From Sinohyriopsis cumingii (taxonomy: Eukaryota > Mollusca > Bivalvia > Unionida > Unionidae), in contig CM068826.1 of NCBI GenBank assembly GCA_028554795.2, positions 100,938,346 to 101,002,345 on the forward strand: a DNA stretch of 64,000 bases, in the 5' to 3' direction. The notes beneath the pieces are model-generated. The model searched no databases. It saw only the letters and a list, made by a program, of their open reading frames with translations, and was not told the DNA's origin. This document shows positions 1 through 12,291 of the stretch, piece by piece. The position numbers were made by a program, and so were the translations under genes. Every line of letters starts with the position of its first letter. The first letter of the stretch is position 1.

Positions 1-1024
1 TCCAACCCACTATAGTGCCAGAAGACACTCAAGGCACCCTAACCCAGTTCAGTGCCTCAGTACTCATGTGACCCATACCACTCAAATTGAGGACTTGTTT
101 AGTGATCATCTGGAAGTTACCATATGACAGACTATTAATGTGGCTGAACACCAGTTTAGATAATCTTCACCAACTAAATCTCAGATGTACAAGAGGCATC
201 AATGTTGCCACATTCTTCTAGAGATGATGAAGCATGCTCACAAGCTCTTCTTTGCTAAACTTAATGATATCAATAGAAGGCTGCTTTCTGGACACCAGTC
301 AAAGAAATCTTTTGCTTGTTTGCTACCAGAATTTTGTCCATCACCTTATTCTCCATCAACAGCTCAGTCAAGAGATTATTTGCTTATATTTTAATGAAGA
401 TAGACCATCTGGCATTCAAACTGCTGCCACAGTCTGGTTTATTGACTGACTTATTGGGTTGCCTTATACAAACTACTGCAGGACCCTAATGTCAATGGAC
501 TTCTTGCAGTGACACCTTCTATTAAAGTTTTGTAAGATATTTTATAAAACACTGGTGCATTAAATAGAAATCCCTGCAGTAGACAGAGACATTTCAGGCC
601 AAGGAATGTCAAAAGCCTTCTTAGTATGAATGGACTGGTATTACTTTAATGACACAACAATTGGTCCAGAATGTTGTGGGAGGAGGCTCCATTTTGGAAT
701 TGGTTTTAATGGCAGAAAAGAGTTTACCGGTATATCAAACAAATCTCCCACAAATACAGCCATCAAGACTGTGAGATATTTTCTGGGAAGCAATCAAAAG
801 GATAGAAATAATGTCTCTTGGATACTAAAATCAGGGAAGCAGTCCTACTTTTCCTATATTTGTTAGGCCACATTTCTCAGAACAAATGTGAACAAGAAGC
901 AGAAAGGAGAGAAGGGGGGCATTCTGACCCCAGTTTCTGTCCATGACAGCCTCCTTACAACAAGAAATGACATTTGTATATAATTGGTGGCTAAAGAAAG
1001 TACTTGGAAAGGGCATTCTCATCC

Positions 1025-1245
1025 TGACTGCGGGGTAGAGTGGTCTAAGGCACTTATCTTTACAGATCACTTACATCACACCTCTCTGTCAGTGTGGGTT
1101 CCAGTCTCAGCTAAGCCAGTGTGGGTATATGAGATACTTTCCAATATCTTCCCTTGGGCTGGATGTTCTTCCTGGGCTCTTGCTCACTGGATATACTGGC
1201 TGCTATGTATATGATATCATGTGCTGAGCAAATGGTATTAAAACT
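1025..1245 (+). repeat. tRNA-derived SINE, family B, copy 1
   Basis: It starts with an A-box-like GTAGAGTGGTCTAAGGCACT and a B-box-like GGGTTCCAGTCTC, and ends ACTGGCTGCTATGTA...TGTGCTGAGCAAATGGTATTAAA. The whole stretch matches the reverse complement of 11100-11335 and 33970-34235, so three copies of one family are present. Confidence 0.7.
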
Positions 1246-1586
1246 TGAAAATACAGAACAGATCTCATTCTCTCTGACAACTCCATTGTGGTAAATTATA
1301 TCAGAAAACAAGGGTGAAAGAAATTCCCACACCTCTGAATTCTTGTGATTTTCTAAGATGGGCTTGTAAATGACAAATCCACATATCAGTTCAACATATT
1401 TCAGGCTGAGTAAATGTATTAGCAGACACTCTATCACAAAAGAATCAACTACACAAACAGAATGTTTGCATCATTCCTCAGTTTCAGTTGTGTATGTATC
1501 TGCAGGGATCGACTACTAGTGGATCTATTTATGACAAAGTGGAATGCAAATCTTGCAGCCTTTGCCTCATCAGTTTTATATCCAAA

Positions 1587-1712
1587 GGCATGGGCATACA
1601 TTGGATGGCATGGGCATACATTGGATGGCATGGGCATACATTGGATGGCATGAGCATACATTGGATGGCATGGGCATACATTGGATGGCATGGGCATACA
1701 TTGGAATGGCAT
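1587..1712. repeat. 20-bp minisatellite, about 6 copies
   Basis: The unit GGCATGGGCATACATTGGAT is repeated head to tail with single-base changes. It gives short open frames on both strands that are artefacts of the repeat. Confidence 0.95.
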
Positions 1713-3030
1713 GAATGTAAATAATTACTGATTCCAAAAATGCTACAAAAAGCAAGAGACTTGGACTGTCACATCATCCTGATTTCTCCACTCAAGAAGG
1801 ACAAGAAGGAAAAATCATAGATAAATGACCGCAGCAACCCCAAGGAAAATAAAAATATTTCCTATTCTGCTCAAGTAATCACAACTGTAGGTGTTTATCC
1901 AAACTCAGAGCTGTTAAACCAGCATATCTGGATAAATATTAAACAAGCCTTCAAGAACAAACAGTGAGCTCCAATCATGATTAAATGCTACCTTTCCATA
2001 ATATTTTACATTGCTTCAAAATCATGTAAGAGAGGATATAGAACAAATTAAAAACCTTTCCAATTTGTCAAATTATGATTTCACACAACCAAAGGCATTG
2101 GCACAGTGCCCAAAGTGAAATCTGACATGGGTTCTACCCTGGCTGAATAAAGCACAGCTGGAATCAATCTTGAGGCCTTATTGGTACACCCTTTGTACTT
2201 TACCTACATCAGGCAGAATCAGCAAAATACATGCATTATCAGTTGACCTTACTATTGACAGGTCTGATGGGATGGATAGTTGACTCCTGCTTTAATTGCC
2301 AAGAATAGGCTCCTGCTCATGAGCATCCAGACTCTTGTTATGAAACCTCTTTCTAGCCATCATCTCTCCTCTCAAAGTTTACCTACAGTACTTAATGAGA
2401 GCTTTGAAGTGGTACCTGAAAAGAACCATTAGTTGGTACAAAGACAGAGATCCATTCTATTCTTAACACTGAAATAATGAGAGGACAATATCGCAGCGCA
2501 GGCTTTATTATGCTGGGTAATGGTGGGTTATCTGTTCTGCAAACAGAGAATTAAACCAAAATTAAATGAACTTATTATGCGTTTCAGCTCATAATGTTAT
2601 GGCAGTCAAAATAAGCATTGCATTTAAGTGAAACTATTCCCTGGCAGACATACAAGTCACAGGATGGGTGATGGAGATGACTTTAACTTCTACCTCGGAT
2701 ACATTTTATTCCATGTGGCTCAATTAGACCTGGTGGGAATTATCACCGCAGTGCAACAGGTTGCCTTAAACTATTGTTTTGGTGGCTTCATAAGGATACA
2801 GCATGACGATTTCCGCTGGATTTGTGAGAGTGAAATATGTTCCCTTTTTCTAAAGCAGCATTTCAGCACATGGAGGTGATTCACCAGCTGGGTTCTCAAT
2901 CTAGAAGCCACATCACATACCTTAGAGGACCAGAGATGGCCTCTCTGGGGTAATAGGATGTAACTCCCTCCACCTCTTACCTGTTCTCCTAAGGTATTAT
3001 GATTAGGTTGCATGTGTCTAGAAGAAACCA

Positions 3031-4360
3031 ATTGTTTGAGTAAAATCTTTTCTTTGATAATACTTACCAGAACATAATATGGTTACACCCTTCCAGTTTT
3101 CCAGCAGTTATATCCAACTTAGAGAAAATGCATGTTTTGCTCCAGTAGTAACTGAAATATTCACATGATTTTGCACCAATATGGGTATCAAAGGGAGATC
3201 ACTGTCTGATGGCTACCTATAATGAAGGAGACTCAAATTAGGGTTAACAGATGGATGAAATCGTTGAGGTAATTCAATCAACTTTTGATAATACATCAAA
3301 ATAATAACATCTCTTTTGTCATACACAAATATTTGTATAATGATTTTAACATTAATCAAAAATAAGTCTTCAGAAAAATCATTAAAGTCAATCAGTTTAT
3401 TATAGACTTTAAATACAAATCAAAATGAGATGCATTTTTCACAAATTCATATCTTGGAAAGATAAAGTTGCTTTCCTTTCAGTATCAATAGACATGTATC
3501 CATAATAAGCAAACACATTGCCTGATGACTAGAATTGCACTGTAAACCACTGAAACTGCATCCATCAATATGTTTGCACTGGTTTGATTTCATAAGAGAA
3601 TTAGCCTAAATGTCATCATGCATTGTTTTTGTTCACAGCACATGGCAGTGACTGAGCACAACTCCATGTTTTTTGCACTAATAAACACAGTTGGCATGGA
3701 GCAGTCACATGGTCTCAGAATAGTACATCTGGGTCAAGAACAAAAATTGCCAAGAAAAGAGAAACAACAAAACTATGTGCATTTCATTACTACCTAAGAA
3801 TTTAGTTTCAAGTATATAAGTGCAGATTTTGAAGAATAATTTATATGTTAGTCAAAAGAACTTCTTAGGAGATCACTATGATGTGTAGTTTTAAAAAGAA
3901 ATTAGGTTGACCCTATTCCTGGATGTCATTGTGATGTTGGCACCTTTCATGTATTATAACTAGCTGGGGAACATTTTGTCTCTTAATTAGTGTGTGCCAT
4001 TTCGTTCAAGGACCATTCAATTCTCAACCATTGTCAAAATGAATCCAGTAGTGTTGTTGTAACTGAGATTGATTGCACAGTGCTCTCAATACCGGTCATC
4101 AAATACAAAACTACACAGTCATGTATGAATGTTTACCTGTCAATATGTTCACAAATCTTTCTTGTATTCTACAATAATATCAAAAGATAAGCTAACATTT
4201 TAACATTAAAAATATGTTATTTTGGGGTATGCAAATAGTTTGGTCAAATAAATGTGGGAGTTGTGTATATGGATCCATCTTAGCAACTTTACACATCAAG
4301 AAACCAAAACTGGGTAACTGTGATGCACTTTCAATGAAATTTCAGTATGCCATTCATACT
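3031..4360. other. AT-rich non-coding stretch, nothing recognised
   Basis: No exon-like open frame, repeat family or RNA gene could be identified. It lies upstream of the first visible EGF exon and is probably intron. Confidence 0.5.
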
Positions 4361-4369
4361 TTTAATAAT

Positions 4370-4687
4370 ACATAAGTAATTATTCTATGTAACAAGTTGC
4401 AAGGTGTGACCTACAAAATACTCCTTCCTATATCCATGTATGCTAGTAATATATGGAATTAAATAAGAGAACTATGACACAAGGATAAGTTTTTCAAGAC
4501 ATTTATTATAATTATTATTATTATTATTATTATTATTAGTAACACATAAGTAATTATTCTATGTAACAAGTTGCAAGGTGTGACCTACAAAATACTCCTT
4601 CCTATATCCATGTATGCTAGTAATATATGGAATTAAATAAGAGAACTATGACACAAGGATAAGTTTTTCAAGACATTTATTATAATA

Positions 4688-4728
<41 letters not shown>

Positions 4729-4735
4729 CATTATT
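4370..4735. repeat. Tandem duplication of about 174 bp with (ATT)n microsatellites
   Basis: 4370-4515 recurs at 4544-4689 almost without change. An (ATT)n run separates the copies and another follows the second, reaching to within 10 bp of the acceptor of EGF exon 1. A slippage or unequal-exchange event in the intron is the simplest reading. Confidence 0.9.
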
Positions 4736-4738
4736 TAG

Positions 4739-4855
4739 ACATAGATGAGTGTACAGCTAGTATATGCCCACAGAATGCAGTGTGTCGTAACGGTGTTGGT
4801 AGCTATTACTGCACTTGTAAGCCTGGATACCAGATGCAAGGACTGCTTTGCATAG
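4739..4855 (+). CDS. Exon: calcium-binding EGF domain 1
   Basis: A 117-bp exon in phase 1-1, acceptor TTTAG and donor GTAAAG. With one base from the preceding exon it begins D-I-D-E-C, the calcium-binding EGF signature. Six cysteines follow in EGF spacing, and CRNGVGSYYCTC fits the Asp/Asn hydroxylation consensus (C-x-N-x4-Y-x-C-x-C). This is the first exon recognised in the window, and its phase shows that coding sequence exists upstream. The acceptor sits directly behind an (ATT)n microsatellite, so its polypyrimidine tract is poor. Confidence 0.88.
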
Positions 4856-4859
4856 GTAA

Positions 4860-5955
4860 AGATAAAACATTAATAAGGACTTAAAATTTTATGACATAAA
4901 GTAGGTATGAATAATTAATTCATATTGTGTACCAGACTTTTGTTATGATTTTAAGAAGTAAGAAGATGTTTACTAAAATTAAGTTCAACATCTGATCTTG
5001 TTGACGAGTTAGTGAATTCTTTCCACTAGAAATGATTATTTTTCCAGAACATTCTCTTGCATCATAGATCAGGTGACATTCTATATAAGAGGTCTGGTAA
5101 AATTATTAATTTCTGTTTCATATCAGTTTTTGGAATATGATCAGAGTTTGTACTTATATTCAGATATAATTTTAGAAGAATTATTTATTTAAATTATTCA
5201 CTGGAATTACAAAGAGCTTATTGACTTTTTGGACTAAAACACTACTTTGAGATTATTGAGAACTGAAAGACATTCTGGATTACATCATTGTGGTACATAA
5301 GGACATTCAAGATTATTGGAATTAATGTTTGGAAAATTATATAATTTTGAACTTGCAATAAATCAAACGTAGAATTATTTGGGATTTAATTCACAACACA
5401 ATAGTGTCTTTTGAATTTTCACATTGTAACTTAGAGAAATGAATTATTTGTCAGTTTTACTAAACTTGTTGGTTTCACTTCTTTCTGCTACATATTTTAA
5501 GATCATAAAGTCTTAACAAATTCAAGGTGATTATCTGAGTTCCAGGACAAGAACTGTTTACTGGATTAATGGCCAGCATAACAAATCTATGAACCTGTTG
5601 GGAAATTCATTGAGAATAGATGCTATTTCATTTAACCAGACATTATTTGAGACATTGCCTTCCAAGTTTGTTATTTCAAACATGACATTGTTGTTTTGAT
5701 TCTGACACATTGTTTTAAAGCACCAGATTTGAATTGGATTTTAAGTGTAGCCATCTTGATTTGTTGTCCTTTTAAACATTAATAAAGCATTTTTATGTAA
5801 TTCATTTAGCAATGAAAGGGTAATATTCTTAGCTGCCAACTGTACAAAACTCTCTTGTTCTTTCCAAGAGACTAATTGTACATTACTCTCTTGTACTTTC
5901 TCTTAATGTTTGTTTATGCTTATTTTGGTTTTAAGATCATTGTAAAACTTATTGA
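4860..5955. other. Intron, nothing recognised
   Basis: AT-rich intron between EGF exons 1 and 2. No element or array was identified before the 22-bp array begins. Confidence 0.5.
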
Positions 5956-5960
5956 GGGCT

Positions 5961-6525
5961 AAGGTGATTCACTGGGCCTAGTAAGGTCATTCATTGGACC
6001 TAGTAAGGTCATTCATTGGACCTAGTAAGGTCATTCATTGGACCTAGTAAGGTCATTCATTGGGTCTAATAAGGTCATTCATTGGACCTAGTAAGGTCAT
6101 TCATTGGACCTAGTAAGGTCATTCATTGGGTCTAATAAGATCATTCATTGGACCTAGTAAGGTCATTCATTGGACCTAGTAAGGTCATTCATTGGGTCTA
6201 ATAAGGTCATTCATTGGACCTAGTAAGGTCATTCATTGGACCTAGTAAGGTCATTCATTGGGTCTAATAAGGTCATTCATTGGACCTAGTAAGGTCATTC
6301 ATTAGACCTAGTAAGGTCATTCATTGGACCTAGTAAAGTCATTCATTCACCAAGTAAGGTCAAGTAAAGTCATTAATTGGGCCAAGTAAGGTCATTGGAC
6401 CAAGTAAGGTCAATGGACTAAGTAAGGTCATTCACTGGACAAGTAAGGTCATTGGACCAAGTAAAGTCATTCATTGGACCAAGTAAAGTCATTCATTGGA
6501 CCAATTAAGTTCATTTATTGGACCA
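5961..6525. repeat. 22-bp minisatellite with trimeric higher-order pattern
   Basis: About 25 copies of GGACCTAGTAAGGTCATTCATT. In the middle, units cycle GGACC, GGACC, GGGTC several times, giving a 66-bp higher-order unit. Copies decay toward the 3' end. The array stops about 33 bp before the acceptor of EGF exon 2. Confidence 0.95.
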
Positions 6526-6557
6526 AAAATATCTTGTATTATTCTTTTTAATTTCAG

Positions 6558-6680
6558 ATAAAAATGAATGTGCACAAGAGATAAATGTGTGTCAGCTTCA
6601 TGCAAACTGTACGAATACTGATGGCAGCTACAGATGTTCATGCATGCCAGGCTTTAGTGAAATGTCAGGATTGTGTACAG
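6558..6680 (+). CDS. Exon: calcium-binding EGF domain 2
   Basis: A 123-bp phase 1-1 exon. The acceptor TTTCAG is preceded by a good pyrimidine tract and the donor is GTAAGT. It encodes D-K-N-E-C and six cysteines, with the hydroxylation-type motif CTNTDGSYRCSC. Asn replaces the second Asp of the usual D-x-D-E-C, a common cbEGF variant. A 22-bp minisatellite ends about 33 bp upstream of the acceptor. Confidence 0.9.
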
Positions 6681-7245
6681 GTAAGTTGTTTATCAGGTAT
6701 GAGCAAATGATAGATAATAGATGACAATATTTTTTTATATCTGTAATTTGGAATTTAATGTTAACTGTAAGTATAGTGTTAGACTTTATTCCCTTACTGA
6801 CGAAAGGGACCAATCCATTTGCATCTGTCACATCCTTTGAAGGACTTAATGAGTTGAAAGTTGGTTTGCAGCAAACTGTTTCATTAAGAAACCAAGTTCA
6901 ACTGCTTCTATTTTCTCATAATGTATAACAGAGTTATGGCCTCAGTCTGACTTGAAATTTTGCCTTTCAACAGCTGTTTTGGGAAAATATGGCAATGTTG
7001 TACTTTTCATCTAGAGATTACATATGCATACAAATATATCAAGAACATTTTCACGGCAGTCACTGGGTAACATAACTCATGTAATTTTTCATGCCCTCAA
7101 CTTTTTTTCACAGCCTATCCAAAAAAACTAAATTAATTAAATGTATGACAGTTTTTGTTCATACAGTACACACATACTGGTATGCATCCATTTATCCATC
7201 CATGAGGGCCTGATATTTATGGTAGTCAGAGGTTGGGGGCTGATC
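6681..7245. other. Intron, nothing recognised
   Basis: Unique-looking AT-rich intron sequence after EGF exon 2, before a 41-bp minisatellite. Confidence 0.5.
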
Positions 7246-7249
7246 CTTT

Positions 7250-8048
7250 TTGACCATGGACTTGTCATATATTACTGACAATAGCCTGTCATGACCATGG
7301 ACTTGTCACATTTTACCAAGACTAGCCTATAATGATCATGGATTTGTCATATATTACCAGCACTAGCCTGTCATGACCATGAACTTGTTATGTATTACCA
7401 GCACTATTAGCCTGTCATGATCATGGACTTATCACATATTACCAACACTAGCCTATGATGACAATGGATTTGTCACATATTATCAACACTAGCCTGTCAT
7501 AACCAATGACATGTCACATATTACCAACACTAGCCTGTCATGACCAATGACTTGTCACATATTACCAAAACTAGCCAGTCATGACCATGGACTTGTCACA
7601 TATTACCAATACTAGAATATGATGATCATGGATTTGTCATATATTACTAGCAATAGACTGTCATGACCATGGACTTGTCATATATTACTAGAAAATACTA
7701 GTCTGTCATGACTATGAACTTGTCATATATTACCAACACTAGCCTGTCATGAACATGGACTTGTCACAAATTACCAACACTAGCCATTCATGACCAATGA
7801 CTTGTCAAGTATTACCAACAATAGTCTGTTATGACCATGGACTTGTCACATATTACCAACACTAGCCTATGATAATCATGTATTTGTCATCTATTACCAG
7901 CACTAGCCTATGATAATCATGTATTTGTCATATATTACCAGCACTAGCCTATGATAATCATGTATTTGTCATATATTACCAGCACTAGCCTGTCATGAAC
8001 ATGAATTGTCACATATTGCCAACACTAGCCTGTCATGACCATGGACAT
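7250..8048. repeat. 41-bp minisatellite, about 19 copies
   Basis: The unit runs AGCCTGTCATGACCATGGAC then TTGTCACATATTACCAACACT, with diverged copies. It contains the near-palindromes TGTCATGAC and CATGACCATG. It abuts a second, unrelated array at 8049. Confidence 0.92.
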
Positions 8049-8049
8049 A

Positions 8050-8975
8050 CATCTAGTTAATGATACTGCAAATTATGTTGGGAAAATTTTCATCTGGTTA
8101 CAATTTTAACTGCATAATGATACTACAAATTATATTGGGAATTTTTTCATCTGGTTAATGATGCTACAAATTATTATGGTAACCATTTCATCTGGTTGAA
8201 ATTTTAACTGCTTAATGATGCTACAAATTATTATGGGAACCATTTCATCTGGTTGAAATTTTAACTGCATAATGATACTACAAATTATATTGGGAAACTT
8301 TTCATCTGGTTAATGATACTACAAATTATATTGGGAAACTTTTCATCTGGTTAAAGTTTTAACTGCATAATGATACTACAAATTATATTGGGAAACGTTT
8401 CATCTGGTTAAAGTTTTAACTGCATAATGATACTACAAATTATATTGGGAAACTTTTCATCTGGTTGAAGTTTTAACTGCATAATGATACTACAAACTAT
8501 ATTGGGAAACGTTTCATCTGGTTAAAATTTTAACTGCCTAATGATACTACAAATTATATTGGGAACCATTTCATCTGGTTGGAATTTTGACAGCATAATG
8601 ATACTACAAATTATATTGGGAAACTTTTCATCTGGTTAATGATACTACAAATTTTACTGGGAAACCTTTCATCTGGTTAATGATACTACAAATTATAGTG
8701 GGAAACTCTTCTGGTTAAAATTTTAACTGTATAATGATGCTACAAAATATACTGGGAAACTTTTCATCTGGTTAAAATTTTAACTACTTAATGATACTAC
8801 AAATTATAGTGGGAAACTTTTCATCTGGTTAAAATTTTAACTGCTTAATGATACTACAAATTATTTTGGGAAACTTTTCAGCTGGTTAAAATTTTAACTG
8901 CTTAATGATACTATAATTTATAGTGGGAAACTTTTCATCCAGTTAAAAGTTTAACCATGTAATGATACTACAAAT
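8050..8975. repeat. Mixed 40/57-bp minisatellite
   Basis: The core is ATGATACTACAAATTATATT, then GGGAAACTTTTCATCTGGTT. Units occur in a long form (about 57 bp) with an extra AAATTTTAACTGCATA block and a short form (about 40 bp) without it. The two forms alternate irregularly over about 18 copies. Confidence 0.92.
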
Positions 8976-9369
8976 TTAAACTTAATAAGACATGACAACT
9001 TACATATATTGCTGCAAACTAAAGAAGACAAAATACCATGATTTGCAAAATGGATATTTGGAACACAAAATAATTTTAATTTAAAAAAGATATTGCTTTT
9101 TAAAATGATTGTTTTCTGAAAATGGGGCATGGATTATGTGTTCACTATGCACCTCTACAGTGTGATGTTTGATCCTTTTTCTGGAAGGTTGAAGAGTATA
9201 TGGTTTCCCATCTAATCAGTTGTGTTTACCACATTTCTCATGTTCACTTTATCAAAGGACACATCACGTCATTGTGTTAAATGTCAATAGCTTATTTAAG
9301 TTGATAGAACTTGTTGGAAATAAATAAAGTTTAGATTGGCCCTGACCTTTCCTGTTGTACTTGTCCCAG

Positions 9370-9489
9370 ACATTGATGAGTGTAGCCTCAGCCAGATTTG
9401 TCCAGTGCATGCCAGTTGTACCAACATGCTGGGGAGTTACACCTGTACCTGTCAAGATGGATATTATAAAGAAAACAACACCTGTTTAG
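9370..9489 (+). CDS. Exon: calcium-binding EGF domain 3
   Basis: A 120-bp phase 1-1 exon, acceptor CCCAG and donor GTAATA. It encodes D-I-D-E-C, six cysteines and the motif CTNMLGSYTCTC. It joins in frame to the neighbouring EGF exons. Any one of these symmetric exons could be skipped or duplicated without changing the frame, which is how such tandem EGF arrays usually grow. Confidence 0.9.
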   Translation, partial: TLMSVASARFVQCMPVVPTCWGVTPVPVKMDIIKKTTPV

Positions 9490-9607
9490 GTAATATACAT
9501 TTTAGTTTTAAGGTTTTTTTTGCCTGTGAAGTTGATATCAAGTCTTTTTAATGTGGTCAATGCAATATTTACAATACCATGAAGAGCAAAGTATAATATT
9601 TCTTGTA

Positions 9608-9804
9608 TACTGTGTATACTCACTTATAAGTTGAGTCCAACTGCAAACTGCACAGACCCATATCTGCTGTCACATAATGTGCTGGCAGATCTTTGTCTTT
9701 GTAGTTTGTTAGGAATAATCAGTACAACAAACAGCATAGACCCTGATCTTTAGGATCTTTGTTGTTTGCAGTTTGACTTGACTTATAAGTGAGTATATAC
9801 AGTA
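9608..9804. mobile_element. MITE with about 41-bp terminal inverted repeats, copy 1
   Basis: The left end starts TACTGTGTATACTCACTTAT and continues into AAGTTGAGTCCAACTGCAAAC. The right end (9764-9804) is its near-perfect reverse complement. The interior of about 115 bp is non-coding. Related pieces lie at 28855-29015 and 30865-31010. It is a non-autonomous inverted-repeat element, superfamily unresolved. Confidence 0.8.
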
Positions 9805-10206
9805 CTTATTCCTAAAAAAACAAGAAAGCAAACGTGTGATAGGTTTACCTGACAATATTTATCAAATTGTACCTGTATTGTGCCCTCAATGGTAACTGAG
9901 ATAGCTTTGAATTGATCTTAATTCATCTAATTTTAGAAGAGCAATGCTAATGTCCTAATAAATCTTCACGTTAGTGGTTGGTAAGAATGTGAATGCTGTG
10001 AACTAATCAATAAATAGTGTTTATTAAAAAGTATCTTAAAGAACATACATACCTTAAGGAATACACCTAACCCAACCCATTATTAGTTCTGTCCCCAATA
10101 CTTTGTTATTTTATAAATATCCTGTGATAAATGATAAGGGGGTTTACTGACCTTACAGTACTTCACAAAGCTCATAAAATTATATTTTCTACACCCTTTG
10201 TTACAG

Positions 10207-10323
10207 ATGTTGATGAATGTTTGAACAGTCCATGCTCTGGTCATGCCAACTGTACCAACACATTTGGCAGTTACACTTGTACATGTAATGAGGGGTATCA
10301 CATGATCAACCAAGTTTGCCAAG
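10207..10323 (+). CDS. Exon: calcium-binding EGF domain 4
   Basis: A 117-bp phase 1-1 exon, acceptor TTACAG and donor GTGAGA. It encodes D-V-D-E-C, six cysteines and CTNTFGSYTCTC. The domain resembles EGF 3 and EGF 8 closely, which suggests local exon duplication. The intron before it, at 717 bp, is the shortest in the gene. Confidence 0.9.
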
Positions 10324-10579
10324 GTGAGAAACTATAGAGTTGAAATTCATGACAAACCTTTGAATTCAAATTCATAACAAAATTGTCTCTAAAGAACAAG
10401 AAACTTGACTTTGTATAAAGGTAAGTCAAGAAACATTAAAATTTATTTTAAACTCCAGAGAGAAATTTACAAATAGTTTTGCTTACTTATCTTTATTCGA
10501 GTAAAAGATATAAATTAAAATTATCTTATGGAATTATCATATATCCTTCTGTTGGTAAGTTGCATGATCTTTATATGTT

Positions 10580-12200
10580 TTTTTGGGGGTCTGGTTTATT
10601 AAAAAAAGATATATCAGTGACTTTCTGATGCTGATGGTGGTATCAAATGTTATTAAAATTTTGGTTAAAAGTTTTCAAGTGTTAATACAATTTTGGTTAA
10701 AAGTTTTCAAGTGCTTCCTAAATCAGATCCAGCTCATACTTCTAATGCCTTACCACAAAGCTGAAACAGTTAATTTTTTGACATGCTTGCTTGACCCTTT
10801 AACTGTGATGTTTAGGTCACACACAAAATAAATTCAGGACTCATTATAGTTGTTCATTTGTTTTCATTTTATTAACACCGCTATGCATTCTGTTCATGCT
10901 TGAGAGTTCTAACTGAAGCAAATTAACACAGTTGCTCATCCCTTTGATTTTGTTGTCAAGGTCACAAAAACAGAACATTTGATTTTTGGTTAAAGTTTGT
11001 AATTCTGTTAATATGGTACATAGGATATTTCAGTGTAAAGTGAACATATTTTATTCTGTAAACACTTTTTTGGCTAATTTTATTATTGTTGTTTGTTGTT
11101 GTTGTTATTTAATGCCATTTTTCAGCACACAATAGGCTATACATGGCGGCCAGTATTAATGGTGGAGTAAGAACCTGGGAAATCCCCAGAAAGAACCACC
11201 GAGCCCTCAAGAAGCTACTGGCAAGCTTTCTCACATACAAATGCCGAATGTGAGACTCAAACCCATGCAGACAGAGGTGAGATGGCAGTGATCCGTAACA
11301 GAGAGTGCTTTAGACCACTCAGCCACTTGGGGTCCCAATTTTATTATTAAACTTAATTTAAAATAGTTGGGTTTATAGCATTGGTTAAAACATGCCTCAA
11401 GATGCAGCTGGGCTGTTATGTTGAAATGTGGGGCACATTGTTGAGCCTATGTTAGTGGCAAGTGTGACTTAGCAATCAATTTTCCAGCATCATCAGCAGG
11501 AGCAAGTTAGGTTTTGGTTAAATTGCTTCATTTTTTGTGAGCCTCTTGGCATGAATCATTATGAAGCCAAGACAATTATTTTTATAACATGCTCTTTGAC
11601 CCCTTTTACCTTCTGGACAATGCCCCCATCATAGAACATTTACATTAGAGTTTTGGATCTGGTGTTTTTTATTTGAATGCATTTCTTAAACCCCTTTATA
11701 TATTTTCATCATATTTGGTATTGATCATTATGAAGCTAAGACAATACAATCACTGATAAGCACATTTACCCCTTTGACCTTGGGGTTAAGGTCACAGTCC
11801 GAAAATTGGCAGAAAGGTTTTGGTTATGATTTTTTCATTTGCATATACTTCCTAAATCATTTGATGGATTTTTTTTATATATACTTGTAACAAATCATTA
11901 TGAAGTTTAGAAAATTTATGCTTATGCATCTCTTTGATCTCTGAGTGAAAATCACATGGTAAATGTGTGTTACCATTTTGGTTACAGTAGTTTTGTAACT
12001 TTGTATTACCATTTTAGTTACAGTATTTTCATTTGAATATATTTTCCAAAACTCCTTGATCAGTCTTGTTCATACATTGGATGAACCATTAGGGAACTAA
12101 GATAATCCATTCCTCCACATTCTTGCTCACCCTTTTTACCTTGGTGTCAATGTCAGGCATTTTACAGCAATGCTATGATCATGGGTTCATTGTGCAGGCA
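10580..12200. repeat. Degenerate long-period intronic array
   Basis: Diverged blocks of roughly 150-200 bp recur, with shared phrases such as TTTTGGTTA, CTTCCTAAATC, ACAAATCATTATGAAG and (TTT)GACC(CCTTT). The array is interrupted by a SINE at 11100-11335. No coding potential was seen. Confidence 0.55.
11095..11335 (-). repeat. tRNA-derived SINE, family B, copy 2
   Basis: Read on the - strand it starts CCAAGTGGCTGAGTGGTCTA (tRNA Ser/Leu-like A box), has a B box GGGTTTGAGTCTC, and ends in AAATGGCATTAAAT followed by an (AAC)n tail (TTGTTG on +). It matches 33970-34235. Confidence 0.82.
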
Positions 12201-12291
12201 CTGGCCTTCTTTGTTGTTATATGTTATCCTCATGTTTGTGACATTCTTTAATTTTAGTGTAATCCTTATTGTAAATTCTTCCAATTTGCAG

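Larger units (their letters stand above)
1..3030 (+). mobile_element. Decayed DIRS-like retroelement remnants
   Basis: No intact gene is seen. Broken frames resemble pieces of a DIRS-type (tyrosine recombinase) retroelement on the + strand. Near 185-394 is a gag-like stretch (L-N-D-I-N-R-R-L, then K-K-S-F-A-C-L-L-P). Near 2200-2420 are reverse transcriptase/RNase H-like fragments in shifting frames (T-L-Y-L-P-T-S-G-R-I, then A-L-K-W-Y-L). At about 2560-2575 an I/L-N-E-L-like spot recalls the DIRS RNase H. Stops and frameshifts are frequent, and a SINE and a minisatellite lie inside the region. A related, better-preserved fragment lies at the other end of the window. Assignment is tentative. 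Confidence 0.35.
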
